Source: Oscillospiraceae bacterium (lineage in GTDB: Bacteria > Bacillota > Clostridia > Oscillospirales > Oscillospiraceae). From it: a stretch of DNA of 42,694 nt. This document shows, piece after piece, positions 31,890 through 40,320 of this stretch (positions within the stretch are counted from its first letter, which is position 1; the number at the start of each line of letters is the position of its first letter). The position numbers and the translations under genes are program-made. The stretch covers positions 1 to 42,694 of the forward strand of contig JAAWSV010000020.1 of NCBI GenBank assembly GCA_022801715.1, in the 5' to 3' direction. The notes below the pieces were generated by a model, which worked only from the letters and a program-made list of their open reading frames with translations, searched no databases and was not told the origin of the DNA.

Positions 31890-32846
31890 TTACATGCCCG
31901 CGGTTTCCTCGGCCTGAAGGGCCTCGCCGGTACCGTCGCTGAGCGGCTGCGCGTTGAGCGCCTCCGTCATCATGGCGATCTGGGTGTCGTGATCCATGGT
32001 TGCGATCACGGCGTCAATCTTCTCCTTCAGCTCCGTGTTGCCCTTCCCCAAGGGGATGCCGGCGCACAGAGCGGAGAGCTCCACATCAAAGCCCTGACCC
32101 TCGCCGAAGGTGACCCAAGTCAGATCCGGGTTGGACAGGCAGGCGGACTGGGCCTCGGAGAGGCCGGTGATGACGCCGTCCACCTTGCCGGCGCTGAGTG
32201 CGATGAACAGCTCAGGCAGGCTGTTGAGGCAGGGCTCCGCCTGTACATTGGGGATCTGCTGCACCAGAGGCTCCCAGATGGTGGCAATCTGTGTGGTGAT
32301 CTTGGCGCCGTCGAAGTCCTGAATGGAGGTGGCGTCCACATAGGGGCCGTCCTTGCGCACAGCCATGATGCAGCCGTTATTCCAGTAGTAGTCGGAGAAG
32401 TCCACAGAGCGCAGACGCTCTTCTGTGACGCCTAAGGTGGAGATGCAGCAGTCCAGCTTGCCGGACACCACACCGGGAATCAGGCCCTCCCAGTCGGTCT
32501 TGATGATCTTCAGCTCCCAGCCGTAGGTCTCGCAGATCTTGCGGGCCACCTGCACATCGTAGCCGCAGACGTACTGGTTGGTGCCGTCGATGGGCCAAGC
32601 GCCGTTGGAGTCGTCATCTTGGGTCCAGCCGAAGGGGGCGGCGCTGCAGTTCATGCCCACGCGGAGCACGTAGCCCGGGCCATAGACCTCGTCTGTACCT
32701 TGGTCACCGTTGTCGGTGTTGTCTGCCGGGGGATTGTTGACATTAGTGCCGGCATTGCCGCCGTTGTTGCCGCTGTTCTTGTTGCCGCAGCCCACAAGAC
32801 TGAGCACCATCAGCATGGCAAGCAGAAGAGATACAATTCTTTTCAC
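31890..32846 (-). CDS. Amino-acid-type ABC transporter substrate-binding lipoprotein
   Basis: A 318-residue exported lipoprotein: signal peptide MKRIVSLLLAMLMVLSLVGC with lipobox LVGC (Cys 20), then an Asn/Gly-rich linker and a family-3 solute-binding domain (VLRVGMNCSAAPFGW, YDVQVARKICETYGWELKI, GLIPGVVSGKLDCCISTLGVTEERLRSVDFSDYY). This domain type binds polar amino acids, opines or Amadori compounds. The start is GTG with AGGAGG 8 bases upstream. It is the last gene of the minus-strand operon, 118 bases after the kinase, which allows separate control of its level. A terminator follows at once. Confidence 0.95.
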   Translation of the reverse strand: MKRIVSLLLAMLMVLSLVGCGNKNSGNNGGNAGTNVNNPPADNTDNGDQGTDEVYGPGYVLRVGMNCSAAPFGWTQDDDSNGAWPIDGTNQYVCGYDVQVARKICETYGWELKIIKTDWEGLIPGVVSGKLDCCISTLGVTEERLRSVDFSDYYWNNGCIMAVRKDGPYVDATSIQDFDGAKITTQIATIWEPLVQQIPNVQAEPCLNSLPELFIALSAGKVDGVITGLSEAQSACLSNPDLTWVTFGEGQGFDVELSALCAGIPLGKGNTELKEKIDAVIATMDHDTQIAMMTEALNAQPLSDGTGEALQAEETAGM

Positions 32847-32964
32847 GTGTTTTCCTCCTAAGTTTTTATATTCAGCTCCCGCGGGATGCGGGAATAGGCT
32901 GACGAAACAAATCCTGCGCAGTCCGGACGCCCGCTGCGGCAGAGGGTGAGAAACAATTTCTCCG

Positions 32965-34503
32965 TCAGGGGAGGCGGTGCATCAGATCCTTCGTGCTGCT
33001 GTACAGCTCCTCGTAGATGTCCAAATACCGCTGGTAGAGCCTGTGATTTTCCATATTGGGCGCCACAGGACGGCTTAACGGCATGGCCGCTTTCAATGCC
33101 GGGAAATCCTGCAGCAGTCCGCAGCCGATGGCCGCCATGCAGGCATCGCCATAGCTGGCGGTCTGCCAGTTCTCCGCCACCTGCACCGGCATCCCGATGA
33201 CATCCGCCGCAATCTGCATCCACACCGGGTTCTTGGTGCCGCCGCCGGCGATGATGACGTTCTCCGGCGTCAGGCCGTGGTTCTGAAACATCCGCATGTG
33301 GGAGCCCAAGGAGTAGGCTACGGCCTCCAGCGCCGCCCGGTTGATCTCCCGGCGGGTGTGACTGCCGGTGAGTCCGAAGAGCACACCCTTGGCCTCCGGG
33401 TCGTTGATGGGACTGCGCTCGCCGTAGAAGTAGGGCAGGACAATCAGTCCGTTGCTGCCCGGCGGGACTTGGGCGGCCTCTTGGGCCATTACGGAATAGG
33501 CGTCAGGGCCGCCGTGTTTAGCGGCCTCCACCTCCGGGGCATAGTACACATCCCGCACCCACTTGGTCAAAGTACCTGCGCAGTTGGTGCCGCCGCAGGC
33601 GGCGAAGCTGCCGGGGATGGTGAAGGGGGCGCTGCCGGGGAAGTTGTCCGCCGCGCAGGCGGTCATCGCTCCCTCCAAGCAGTAGATATAGAACAGAGTG
33701 GAGCCGAACTGGACGAACAGCGTCCCCGGCGTCACCAGTCCGCCGGCGATGGACTCCGCCGTGGAGTCCCCTGTGCCGGTAATCACCGGTGTACCCTCTA
33801 ACAGTCCGCACTCCCGGGCCGCCTCCGCGGTGATACCACCGGCTACGTCGGTGACATCGCGGATCTCCGCGATCTGGTCCGCCCGGCAGAAGCGGGGACC
33901 CTCCGTCTCGTGGTAGGTCCCGTCCTGCCGGTATATGGGGCGGAAGGACCCCTTGGCCAAGTAGCTGTCGATGGTGTACTGTCCCGTCAGCTTGGCCGTC
34001 AGGTAGGAGGACCCGGTGAGAAATTTATAGGTCCGGGCGTATACCTCCGGTTCATTGTCTCGAATCCACAGGATCTTGGGGGAGATGTCGTCGGAGCGGG
34101 GAATGTGCCCAAACAGCTCCATCAGGCCCGCTTCTCCTAACTCTGCCCTCAGCGCCTGAATCTGCGGCGCGGAGCGGGCGTCAATGCCGTAGAGGATCGC
34201 CTTGCGCAGGGGGCGGCAGTGTTCATCCACGGCAATACAGTCGCAGCCCATGACGCTGGTCCCCACGCCGATAATGCGCTCCGGGCCAACGCCGGCCTTC
34301 TCCATCAGGCCCCGGCTGATCTTACAGAAGTCGGACCACCAGATCTCGGCGTCCATCTCAAAATAGTTGGGCTGGGGATTCTCCATGGCGTGGGGCACCG
34401 CGAAGTCCGCCACCGGGCGGAAGGTCTCGTCAATCAATACGCCCTTGGACTCGTTGGTCCCGATGTCCACGCCCAACAGCAGCCGGCCTTTCAGCTCTTC
34501 CAT
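32965..34503 (-). CDS. FGGY-family carbohydrate kinase
   Basis: A 512-residue sugar kinase of the FGGY (xylulokinase-like) family. The first phosphate-binding motif is LLLGVDIGTNESKGVLID. Further on are the substrate-site region YGIDARSAPQIQAL, the second ATP motif GTPVITGTGDSTAESIAGGLV, and the C-terminal NVIIAGGGTKNPVWMQIAADVIGMPV adenosine-binding part (in two blocks). The exact sugar or polyol is not clear from sequence. AGGAGG lies about 11 bases before the ATG. It is 19 bases downstream of the BtpA/SgcQ gene. Its product may be the inducer sensed by the DeoR protein next door. Confidence 0.94.
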   Translation of the reverse strand: MEELKGRLLLGVDIGTNESKGVLIDETFRPVADFAVPHAMENPQPNYFEMDAEIWWSDFCKISRGLMEKAGVGPERIIGVGTSVMGCDCIAVDEHCRPLRKAILYGIDARSAPQIQALRAELGEAGLMELFGHIPRSDDISPKILWIRDNEPEVYARTYKFLTGSSYLTAKLTGQYTIDSYLAKGSFRPIYRQDGTYHETEGPRFCRADQIAEIRDVTDVAGGITAEAARECGLLEGTPVITGTGDSTAESIAGGLVTPGTLFVQFGSTLFYIYCLEGAMTACAADNFPGSAPFTIPGSFAACGGTNCAGTLTKWVRDVYYAPEVEAAKHGGPDAYSVMAQEAAQVPPGSNGLIVLPYFYGERSPINDPEAKGVLFGLTGSHTRREINRAALEAVAYSLGSHMRMFQNHGLTPENVIIAGGGTKNPVWMQIAADVIGMPVQVAENWQTASYGDACMAAIGCGLLQDFPALKAAMPLSRPVAPNMENHRLYQRYLDIYEELYSSTKDLMHRLP

Positions 34504-34522
34504 GTCTCTTCCGGCCTCCTGC

Positions 34523-35308
34523 TCACCGACGTGCCAGCTCCATGAACGTCCGCACCTTCTCCAAATCCACGCGGCCGTCCGCGCCCTTCAGAGCGGTGCC
34601 GACGCAGGCGCCGTCCGCTACCTTCAGAATCCTCTCGATGGTGTCGTGGCGGCAGCCGGTGTTGCAGAATACGGGTACATTCCGCTTCTTCGCCAAGGTG
34701 GCCACCTCCTCTAAGTAGTCCATGCTGGCCTCCTGTCCTGCGCCGGGGCCGGATACACACAGGCCGCCAATAAAGCTGCCTTGACAAATGGCGTCCATGA
34801 ACTGCTCCGTCTTCTGATCGGCCAGACGCACATCCCCCTCGGGGTTAAACTTGCACAGGAGCTGGATCTCGGGATGGCCCAAGCTGTACTTTAAGCGGAC
34901 CATGTCGCCATAATTCACATTGTGGACGCCATAAGCCCCGGCATAGGCGCCGCCGAAGGCGCTGCGGCCAAAGGAGGCCCCCACCGCCGCCGCCATTTTG
35001 ATGGTCTCCGCCGGGTTGTAGACCACATTCACGCCGAAGGGAATGCGGATATCCCGCTTCAAAGAGCCCACTACCGCCGCCATGGCCATCAGCGTCACGG
35101 TGCCGGTGTTGGGGGTGATGGGGAAACAGAACTCGTTGGCGATCAGTACGCCGTCCACACCGCCCTCCTGCAGCGACTTGAGGTCCGCCGCCGCATGCTC
35201 CATCACCTCGTCAAAGGAGCCGCCGAAGCTTGGCTCACCGGGCAAAGGGTCCAAGTGCAGCAGTGCAATAATCGGTTTCTCCGTCCCAAATAAATCCTTA
35301 GTCCACAT
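34523..35308 (-). CDS. BtpA/SgcQ family protein
   Basis: A 261-residue TIM-barrel protein of the BtpA/SgcQ family. Marks are IIALLHLDPLPGEP, the DLKSLQEGGVDGVLIANEF segment, IPFGVNVVYNPAE, then FGRSAFGGAYAGAYGVH, and the phosphate-cup-like PVFCNTGCRHDTIERIL with ADGACVGTALKG. BtpA was named from a thylakoid photosystem-I factor and SgcQ from an E. coli sugar operon. The enzymatic reaction is unknown, but the barrel and glycine-rich phosphate site point to an enzyme acting on a phosphorylated sugar. Its place between isomerase and kinase genes supports that. AGGAGAG lies 7 bases before the ATG. Confidence 0.92.
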   Translation of the reverse strand: MWTKDLFGTEKPIIALLHLDPLPGEPSFGGSFDEVMEHAAADLKSLQEGGVDGVLIANEFCFPITPNTGTVTLMAMAAVVGSLKRDIRIPFGVNVVYNPAETIKMAAAVGASFGRSAFGGAYAGAYGVHNVNYGDMVRLKYSLGHPEIQLLCKFNPEGDVRLADQKTEQFMDAICQGSFIGGLCVSGPGAGQEASMDYLEEVATLAKKRNVPVFCNTGCRHDTIERILKVADGACVGTALKGADGRVDLEKVRTFMELARR

Positions 35309-35398
35309 GACAGTTCTCTCCTGTTCTTTTTTTCAAAAGTATCCGGCGTATACCGCCGATGTTAAAATCCCAAGGGATGCGTTGGCAGATGGATGGCG

Positions 35399-36241
35399 TC
35401 AGGCCCCCATATAGGCCCGCAGGATCTGGTAGGACTGCCGGTCCGCCTTGGCGGGATCGTCATAGTACCGGCCGTCTGTGATCTCTTGGGTCAGTGCCCC
35501 TGTATAGCCATTGGCCTGAATCACCGACAGGTAGCCCTCTAACGAGCGGTCGCCGTCACCCCAAGCTAAGTGGAAATAGGGAGTGCCATCCACAAAGTGC
35601 ATGTGGGCAATCTGCGTGCCGAAGGCGTCGAACCACTCCTCCATGCTCTCGCCCGCCACCGCCATGGCGCAGGTGTCGATCATAGGCCTGATGTTCTTCG
35701 CACCCAGCTCCCGCAGATACCGCACCAGCTGGGGCAGGCTGTTGACCAAATTGGTCTCCGCCGCCCGCAGGCTCTCCATCACCAGCGTCAGGCCCAGCTT
35801 CTCCGCCTCCTGACAGTACCAGCTCATAAAGTCGAGACTCCGCTTCCAGGCCTCCTCCCGAGGCTCGTCCAAGAGCCCCCAGCCGGAGTGACAGGCCACA
35901 TAGGGGCAGTCTAACTCCGCCGCCAGTTCCAAGGCGTGGCGGAAATACCGGCGGCACTGGCCGATCTGCTCCGCCCCGGCGGCGGCGTACTGCCAAGGCC
36001 CCATACAGTTGTCCGGTGTCACACAGACCACCCGCAGGCCCGAGTCCCGGAGAGCTTTTACCAGCGCTGCCCGGTCCGCCACACCCTCTGCCGTCATATG
36101 TACATGGGGCGCGGCGCAAAAGAGCTCAATGCTTCGGTACCCGGCCCGCTTCTGCTGTTCCAGCATGTAGGGCAGGGAGTAGTAGTGGTAATGGATGCCC
36201 ATAGCCGCCGGCTGCTCCGCCGTAATGATTTTCTCCGCCAT
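35399..36241 (-). CDS. Sugar phosphate isomerase/epimerase (AP endonuclease 2 family barrel)
   Basis: A 280-residue TIM-barrel protein of the xylose isomerase-like/IolE-IolI superfamily. Metal-ligand positions are visible: CHSGWGLLDEPRE after strand 4, VMESLRAAETNLVNS (glutamate ligand), IDTCAMAVAGESMEEW (aspartate), HMHFVDGTPYFHLAWGDGD (histidines) and a C-terminal LTQEITDGRY (glutamate). Such enzymes isomerise or epimerise ketoses and sugar acids. AAAGGAGA lies 7 bases before the ATG. It follows the ABC ATPase gene by 60 bases in the same operon. Confidence 0.93.
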   Translation of the reverse strand: MAEKIITAEQPAAMGIHYHYYSLPYMLEQQKRAGYRSIELFCAAPHVHMTAEGVADRAALVKALRDSGLRVVCVTPDNCMGPWQYAAAGAEQIGQCRRYFRHALELAAELDCPYVACHSGWGLLDEPREEAWKRSLDFMSWYCQEAEKLGLTLVMESLRAAETNLVNSLPQLVRYLRELGAKNIRPMIDTCAMAVAGESMEEWFDAFGTQIAHMHFVDGTPYFHLAWGDGDRSLEGYLSVIQANGYTGALTQEITDGRYYDDPAKADRQSYQILRAYMGA

Positions 36242-36301
36242 CTGTCCGTCTCCTTTCTCCCGCCGGTCCTCTGCGGGAGCAGAGGGCAGGCCCTCGCCGC
36301 G

Positions 36302-37036
36302 TCAGCGATAGCGGCTGAGAAACTCCTTTGTTCTGTCCTTCTGGGGGTGGTTGAACACTTGGTCCGGGGTTCCCTGCTCCAAAATGATGCCGGCGTCCAT
36401 AAAGACCACCCGGCTGGAGATCTCTTTGGCAAACATCATCTCGTGTGTCACGATCACCATGGTGATTCCCGCCTCCGCCAAGGAGCGGATAACCTCCAGC
36501 ACCTCGCCCACCATCTCCGGGTCCAGCGCCGAGGTGGGCTCGTCAAAGAGAAGCAGGTCCGGCTGCATACACAGGGCGCGGGCGATGGCCACACGCTGTT
36601 TCTGTCCGCCGGAGAGCTGGGCCGGGCGGGCGTTGCGGTAGGCACTCATGCCCACCAGCTTGAGGTACTTCCGGGCCAGCGCCTCCGCCTCCTGCTTGCT
36701 CTTCTTGTTGACGATCTGGGGGCCGATCATGCAGTTTTTCAGCGCATTCATATTGGCGAAGAGGTTGAAGGACTGGAACACCATGCCCACCTTGGAGCGG
36801 AAGTAGTTCTTGTCCTTGGGCCGGTAGGACACCGGTGCGCCCTCAAACACAATCTCGCCGCCGCTGGGCGTCTCCAGCATGTTGATGCAGCGCAGCAGGG
36901 TGGACTTTCCCGAGCCGGAGGAGCCGATGATGCTGATGACCTCCCCCTTCTCCACCTCGAAGTCGATATCCCGCAGCACCTGATGGGTGCCGAAGCTCTT
37001 CTCCAAATGCCTTACCTGTAGAATTGGTCCGCTCAT
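36302..37036 (-). CDS. Amino-acid ABC transporter ATP-binding protein (GlnQ-like)
   Basis: A 244-residue ATPase. Walker [10 protein letters not shown] (38-46), Q-loop FQSFNLF (87-93), signature LSGGQKQR (141-148), Walker [15 protein letters not shown] (161-174) and switch histidine in VIVTHEM. Length and sequence are those of polar amino-acid importers (GlnQ/HisP). The ATG overlaps the permease stop by one base (TAATG). It powers the permease encoded just upstream, together with the binding lipoprotein at the far end of the operon. Confidence 0.97.
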   Translation of the reverse strand: MSGPILQVRHLEKSFGTHQVLRDIDFEVEKGEVISIIGSSGSGKSTLLRCINMLETPSGGEIVFEGAPVSYRPKDKNYFRSKVGMVFQSFNLFANMNALKNCMIGPQIVNKKSKQEAEALARKYLKLVGMSAYRNARPAQLSGGQKQRVAIARALCMQPDLLLFDEPTSALDPEMVGEVLEVIRSLAEAGITMVIVTHEMMFAKEISSRVVFMDAGIILEQGTPDQVFNHPQKDRTKEFLSRYR

Positions 37037-37800
37037 TATGCCGTCACCTCCGCATCGTCGTCGTCATCCAGAATCAGTTCGTAGTTGCGGGAGCCCTCCA
37101 AAATGCGCTCCAAGACCTTCAGCACGCGAGACATGGTGAAGGTGAGGACAAAGTAGATCACGCAGATGATCAGGTAGGTCTCGAAGAACCGGTAGTAGGT
37201 GCCCGTCACGCTCTTGGCGGCGAAGTACAGCTCCGTCACCGCGATAACATTGAGCACAGAGGTGTCCTTGATGGCGGAGATAAAGGTGTTGCCGATCTGG
37301 GGGATGAGATTCTTCAGAGCCTGAGGCATGATAACGTGGTACATGATCTGCCCATGGCTCATGCCCACGGCTTGTCCGCCCTCCAGCTGTCCCCGGTCAA
37401 TGCCGCCGATGGCCCCGCGCACGGACTCGGACATGTAGGCGCCAATGTTCAATGAGAGCACGATAATACCGGCGGCGAAGGAGGGGATATCCAGTCCCCA
37501 GAGGGACATGGTGCCGTAGTAGATAACGGTGGCCTGCACCATCATGGGCGTCCCCCGGAAGATCTCCACATAGGCCGCCAGAACCGCCTTCACCGCCGCC
37601 ATAAGGCTGCGGGAGATGGGGGAGGACCCCCGGTCCGCTGTGATGCTGCGGATGATGCCGACCACAAAGCCGATCAGGCACCCCAAGATCGTACCGATAA
37701 CTGCCAGTTCCAGCGTGACACCCAAGCCCCGCAGGAAATCCAGCCAGTACTTGTCCCATAGGAATGAGACCCATCCAAAGAATGTTGTGGGCATTTGCAT
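37036..37800 (-). CDS. Amino-acid ABC transporter permease (HisM/GlnP-like)
   Basis: A 254-residue inner-membrane protein with about five helices, starting with [23 protein letters not shown] as in polar amino-acid permeases. The EAA-type loop that contacts the ATPase is [39 protein letters not shown] (in adjoining blocks). There is a single permease gene, so it probably forms a homodimer. GGGAGAG lies about 8 bases before the ATG. It is the first gene of the operon, with a TTGACA promoter and a phased repeat in its roughly 120-base leader. Confidence 0.96.
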   Translation of the reverse strand: MQMPTTFFGWVSFLWDKYWLDFLRGLGVTLELAVIGTILGCLIGFVVGIIRSITADRGSSPISRSLMAAVKAVLAAYVEIFRGTPMMVQATVIYYGTMSLWGLDIPSFAAGIIVLSLNIGAYMSESVRGAIGGIDRGQLEGGQAVGMSHGQIMYHVIMPQALKNLIPQIGNTFISAIKDTSVLNVIAVTELYFAAKSVTGTYYRFFETYLIICVIYFVLTFTMSRVLKVLERILEGSRNYELILDDDDDAEVTA

Positions 37801-37887
37801 GTTGTTACTCTCCCTTCAAACCATTTAAGTATTTCTATTTTCTTAGGAAGGGCGACCGGCGGTGTGAGCAGTCGGCCGCTGTATTGC

Positions 37888-37927
37888 ATCAACTTACATC
37901 AACTTAACTCAATATAGCTCAAACAAA
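37888..37927 (-). repeat. Four 10-bp phased direct repeats in the operon leader
   Basis: Plus-strand units ATCAACTTAC, ATCAACTTAA, CTCAATATAG, CTCAAACAAA follow each other with no spacing. On the transcribed strand this gives TTGAG, TTGAG, TTGAT, TTGAT every 10 bases, one helical turn. They start right at the -10 box and cover about +1 to +35, a good place for a repressor that binds one face of the DNA. Confidence 0.7.
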
Positions 37928-37955
37928 TAGTATCATATTCGACAAAATCTGTCAA
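37927..37955 (-). promoter_or_regulatory. Promoter of the ABC/kinase operon with candidate DeoR site
   Basis: On the minus strand TTGACA (37950-37955), a 17-base spacer and TACTAT (37927-37932). The spacer holds CGACAAA (plus-strand reading, 37940-37946), the same core found in the spacer of the DeoR gene's own promoter. Confidence 0.82.
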
Positions 37956-38303
37956 TCATTTTTTCGGCATATTCGTGAGTTTTGTTGCTGAAGGCACATG
38001 AGCGATTGGCAAAAATGACATACATTGGTGGATAAAGTTTGTTTCGCAAAAAAAACATCCATTCTGAACTCTCATAGCTGCCCCCTGATGTCAGTCTGGG
38101 GTTTTGATTATTTGTGCGTTTTTTTGAGTTGTTTGGGTAGATTCACTTACAGATGGCGTCCGGATTCTGCGCCTTATGGAGATACAGGAAATGACGGCTT
38201 GATGGAACGGCGATATCCGCAGGCTCCAAGAAGTGTCAAAGCAGCCTTTCGGTGTCGGTCACTGTAAAGACAGGTGCCTCATGGAATGGGGCATTGAAGG
38301 GAA

Positions 38304-38345
38304 AAATAGCGCCGGGGAGCGAAAGCCCGCTCTCCGGCGCTATTT
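38304..38345. terminator. Strong inverted repeat, terminator-like
   Basis: Arms AAATAGCGCCGGGGAGC and GCTCTCCGGCGCTATTT (16 of 17 pairs plus one G-T) around an 8-base loop. A/T ends give short T-runs on both strands. No gene ends close by, so it may be a terminator left from lost genes or a structural insulator. Confidence 0.6.
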
Positions 38346-38498
38346 CGTTCGATCGGAATCTCTTCCATCGTTTCCTCATGCAGGTCAAACTGTGGATCAG
38401 GTGTTTGCTTGCTGCAGGTAAAACTCGCTTTCCGCAACGCGGATCACACATACTCCAAGCGGGTGGCCTTGGAAGGAACAGTATAAAAATCTGCGGCA

Positions 38499-38524
38499 CT
38501 ATCTTTGTGATAAATAAAGGATAG
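38499..38524. repeat. 26-bp imperfect palindrome before the recombinase gene
   Basis: CTATCTTT at the left and AAAGGATAG at the right of a 26-base AT-rich site whose central dinucleotide is TA. The size matches crossover sites of small serine invertases and resolvases (two 12-13-bp half sites). It lies 55 bases before the recombinase start. A function as crossover site or operator is a guess; no second copy was seen in the window. Confidence 0.35.
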
Positions 38525-38579
38525 CGAAGGCGCGGAGAAGCACTACAATAGAGGGACCAAGGAAAGGAGGAACAGCGAG

Positions 38580-39173
38580 ATGACAACCTACGGATACGTG
38601 CGGGTTTCCACGAGGGAGCAGAACGAGGAGCGGCAGCTGATTGCCATGGAGGAGTTCGGCGTGATGTCAAGCTGCATCGTGTTGGACAAGCAGAGCGGGC
38701 GCGACTTTGAGCGGCCGGGCTACCGGCGCCTGCTGCGCAGATTAAAAGCCGGGGATACCCTTGTGATCAAGAGTATCGACCGGCTGGGCCGAGACTATGA
38801 GGAGATCTTGGAGCAGTGGCGTCTGCTGACGAAGGAGAAGCAGGTGTCCATCGTGGTGCTGGACATGCCGCTGCTGGATACCCGTCAGGGCCGAGACCTG
38901 ACCGGTGTACTGATCGCGGACATCGTACTGCAGCTTTTGAGCTACGTGGCACAGACAGAGCGGGAGTTCAACCGTCAGCGGCAGGCGGAGGGCATCGCGG
39001 CGGCCAAGGCCCGGGGTGTCCACTTCGGCCGCCGGTTCAAGGACCGCGGGGAGCACTACGGCGAAATATTAGCCGCCTGGCGGAGAGGAGAACTCTCCGG
39101 CCGCGCGGCGGCAAGGGCGCTGAATGTGGCCCACGGGACTTTTCAGCGTTGGAGCAGAGAAATTGACCAATAA
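38580..39173 (+). CDS. Small serine recombinase (resolvase/invertase family)
   Basis: A 197-residue site-specific recombinase. The catalytic domain starts TTYGYVRVSTREQNEERQL with nucleophile Ser10, and has DKQSGRDFERPGY, SIDRLGRDYEEIL (active-site arginines, 67-71) and VAQTEREFNRQRQAEGIAAA (start of the long E-helix). A C-terminal helix-turn-helix (about 164-193, GELSGRAAARALNVAHGTFQRW) completes the Tn3-resolvase/Hin-invertase layout. Length is normal and all catalytic residues seem present. GGAAAGGAGG lies about 10 bases before the ATG. No transposase or terminal repeats lie nearby, so it is more likely a stand-alone resolvase or DNA invertase than part of a transposon. Confidence 0.95.
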   Translation: MTTYGYVRVSTREQNEERQLIAMEEFGVMSSCIVLDKQSGRDFERPGYRRLLRRLKAGDTLVIKSIDRLGRDYEEILEQWRLLTKEKQVSIVVLDMPLLDTRQGRDLTGVLIADIVLQLLSYVAQTEREFNRQRQAEGIAAAKARGVHFGRRFKDRGEHYGEILAAWRRGELSGRAAARALNVAHGTFQRWSREIDQ

Positions 39174-39374
39174 GGTGTGGTTTGCGGTCCACAGGCAGTA
39201 AGCCGCCACATTCATGCGGGATTTGTCACTTTTCACAGAGCGGCAGCTTCCGCATTTGTAAATTCCTACAGGACAATTCTACCACAGCTTTCCCCAAAAG
39301 GCAATAGGGTGTGTGGCTCATAATGCACACCATGCAAGCCGCCCTTGGACATCCGGCGGCAAGGGGGGATACCA

Positions 39375-40223
39375 TTGGCACAGGGCAGAGGAGAGGACCT
39401 GACCGGTTTGCAGTGCGGCAGGCTGACTGTAACAGGCCCCACCGGGCAGCGGAAGAACGGGTACATAGTCTGGCGCTGCCAGTGCAGCTGCGGCGGGGAG
39501 CTTCTGCTGGATACCCGCTGCTTACAGCGGGGGACTGTGACCGACTGCGGCTGCGGCTCGAAGGTGAAGCGGGGGCGGCGGGATATCACCGGTCTGCGCT
39601 TCGGCAGGCTCACCGCTCTGGAGCCCACCGGGGAGGTGGTCCGCGGCAGCACGGTCTGGCGGTGCCGGTGTGACTGCGGCGGGGAGGCCTCTGTCCCGCT
39701 GGGCCAGCTGACAGCGGGCTGCCGGAAGAGCTGCGGCTGCTTGGGCCACCCAGCGCGGAAGGACTACATCGGCCGGCGCTTTGGCCGGCTGACAGTGACG
39801 GCCTACGCCGGGAAGCGGGACGGGATGCACCGCTGGCGGTGCCGGTGTGACTGCGGACGGGAGACGGAGGTGGGGCAGACGCTGCTCCAGTCTGGTAAGA
39901 CCAAGAGCTGCGGCTGTCTCCAGTCGGAGACGTACCGGGAGAACCTGAAGCTGGTGGACGGCACCTCCGTGACGATGCTGGAGGCGACAAGGGAGCGGCG
40001 GATCGCCAGCAACACCAGCGGGTATACCGGGGTGTATTTGGATAAGAAGCGGGGGAAATGGGTGGCGCAGATCACCTTTAAGGGGCGGACCTACTATTTA
40101 GGTGCCTACGTCGAGAAGGCGGAGGCGGTGAAGGCCCGCCAGCGGGGTGAGGAGGAGTTTTTTGAGCCGTTTTTGCGGGAATTAGCGGCCAAAGCTGCGG
40201 AGGACGCGGCAATTGGCGGTTGA
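39375..40223 (+). CDS. Triple zinc-ribbon protein with C-terminal AP2-like DNA-binding domain
   Basis: A 282-residue protein made of three repeats (about 11-61, 73-122, 133-181). Each repeat reads G-R-FGRLTV, a W-R-C-x-C-x-CG knuckle, then L--G---SCGC, giving cysteine pairs fit to bind zinc. The C-terminal part (213-265) is an AP2/ERF-like domain: NTSGYTGVYLDKKRGKWVAQ, ITFKGRTYYLGAYVEKAEAV. Such ribbons and AP2 domains are frequent in phage and mobile-element DNA-binding proteins. A TTG start at 39375 is chosen, because AAGGGGGG lies 6 bases upstream; a TTG at 39345 has no such site. It follows the recombinase gene by 201 bases that carry only small inverted repeats. It is probably a DNA-binding accessory or regulatory factor; function unknown. 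Confidence 0.85.
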   Translation: MAQGRGEDLTGLQCGRLTVTGPTGQRKNGYIVWRCQCSCGGELLLDTRCLQRGTVTDCGCGSKVKRGRRDITGLRFGRLTALEPTGEVVRGSTVWRCRCDCGGEASVPLGQLTAGCRKSCGCLGHPARKDYIGRRFGRLTVTAYAGKRDGMHRWRCRCDCGRETEVGQTLLQSGKTKSCGCLQSETYRENLKLVDGTSVTMLEATRERRIASNTSGYTGVYLDKKRGKWVAQITFKGRTYYLGAYVEKAEAVKARQRGEEEFFEPFLRELAAKAAEDAAIGG

Positions 40224-40320
40224 TTCATAGATTCCATGGTAAGGAGGTAGGGAAGATGAAATTGGACCCGCCCGTGAGATTGCCCGCCGTCATATGCGCC
40301 GCTGGCGGCGGGCTGGATGC

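Larger units (their letters stand above)
37956..38579. other. Long intergenic space without a recognisable gene
   Basis: About 620 bases between the ABC operon promoter and the serine recombinase. No reading frame with both a ribosome site and plausible composition is visible on either strand. It holds a weak hairpin CCCC(C)TGA / TCAG..GGGG followed by TTTT near 38081-38105, a strong inverted repeat at 38304-38345 and a 26-base imperfect palindrome at 38499-38524. The extent and patchy composition fit remnant or recombination-site DNA, but this is inference. Confidence 0.5.

Noticed and set aside
38025-38524. Small frames in the intergenic space before the recombinase
   Set aside because: None has a ribosome site; compositions are unnatural and they cross a strong inverted repeat.
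38580-40223. Recombinase and AP2 gene as part of a transposon or prophage
   Set aside because: No transposase, terminal inverted repeats, target duplication, integrase or phage structural genes are visible around them.
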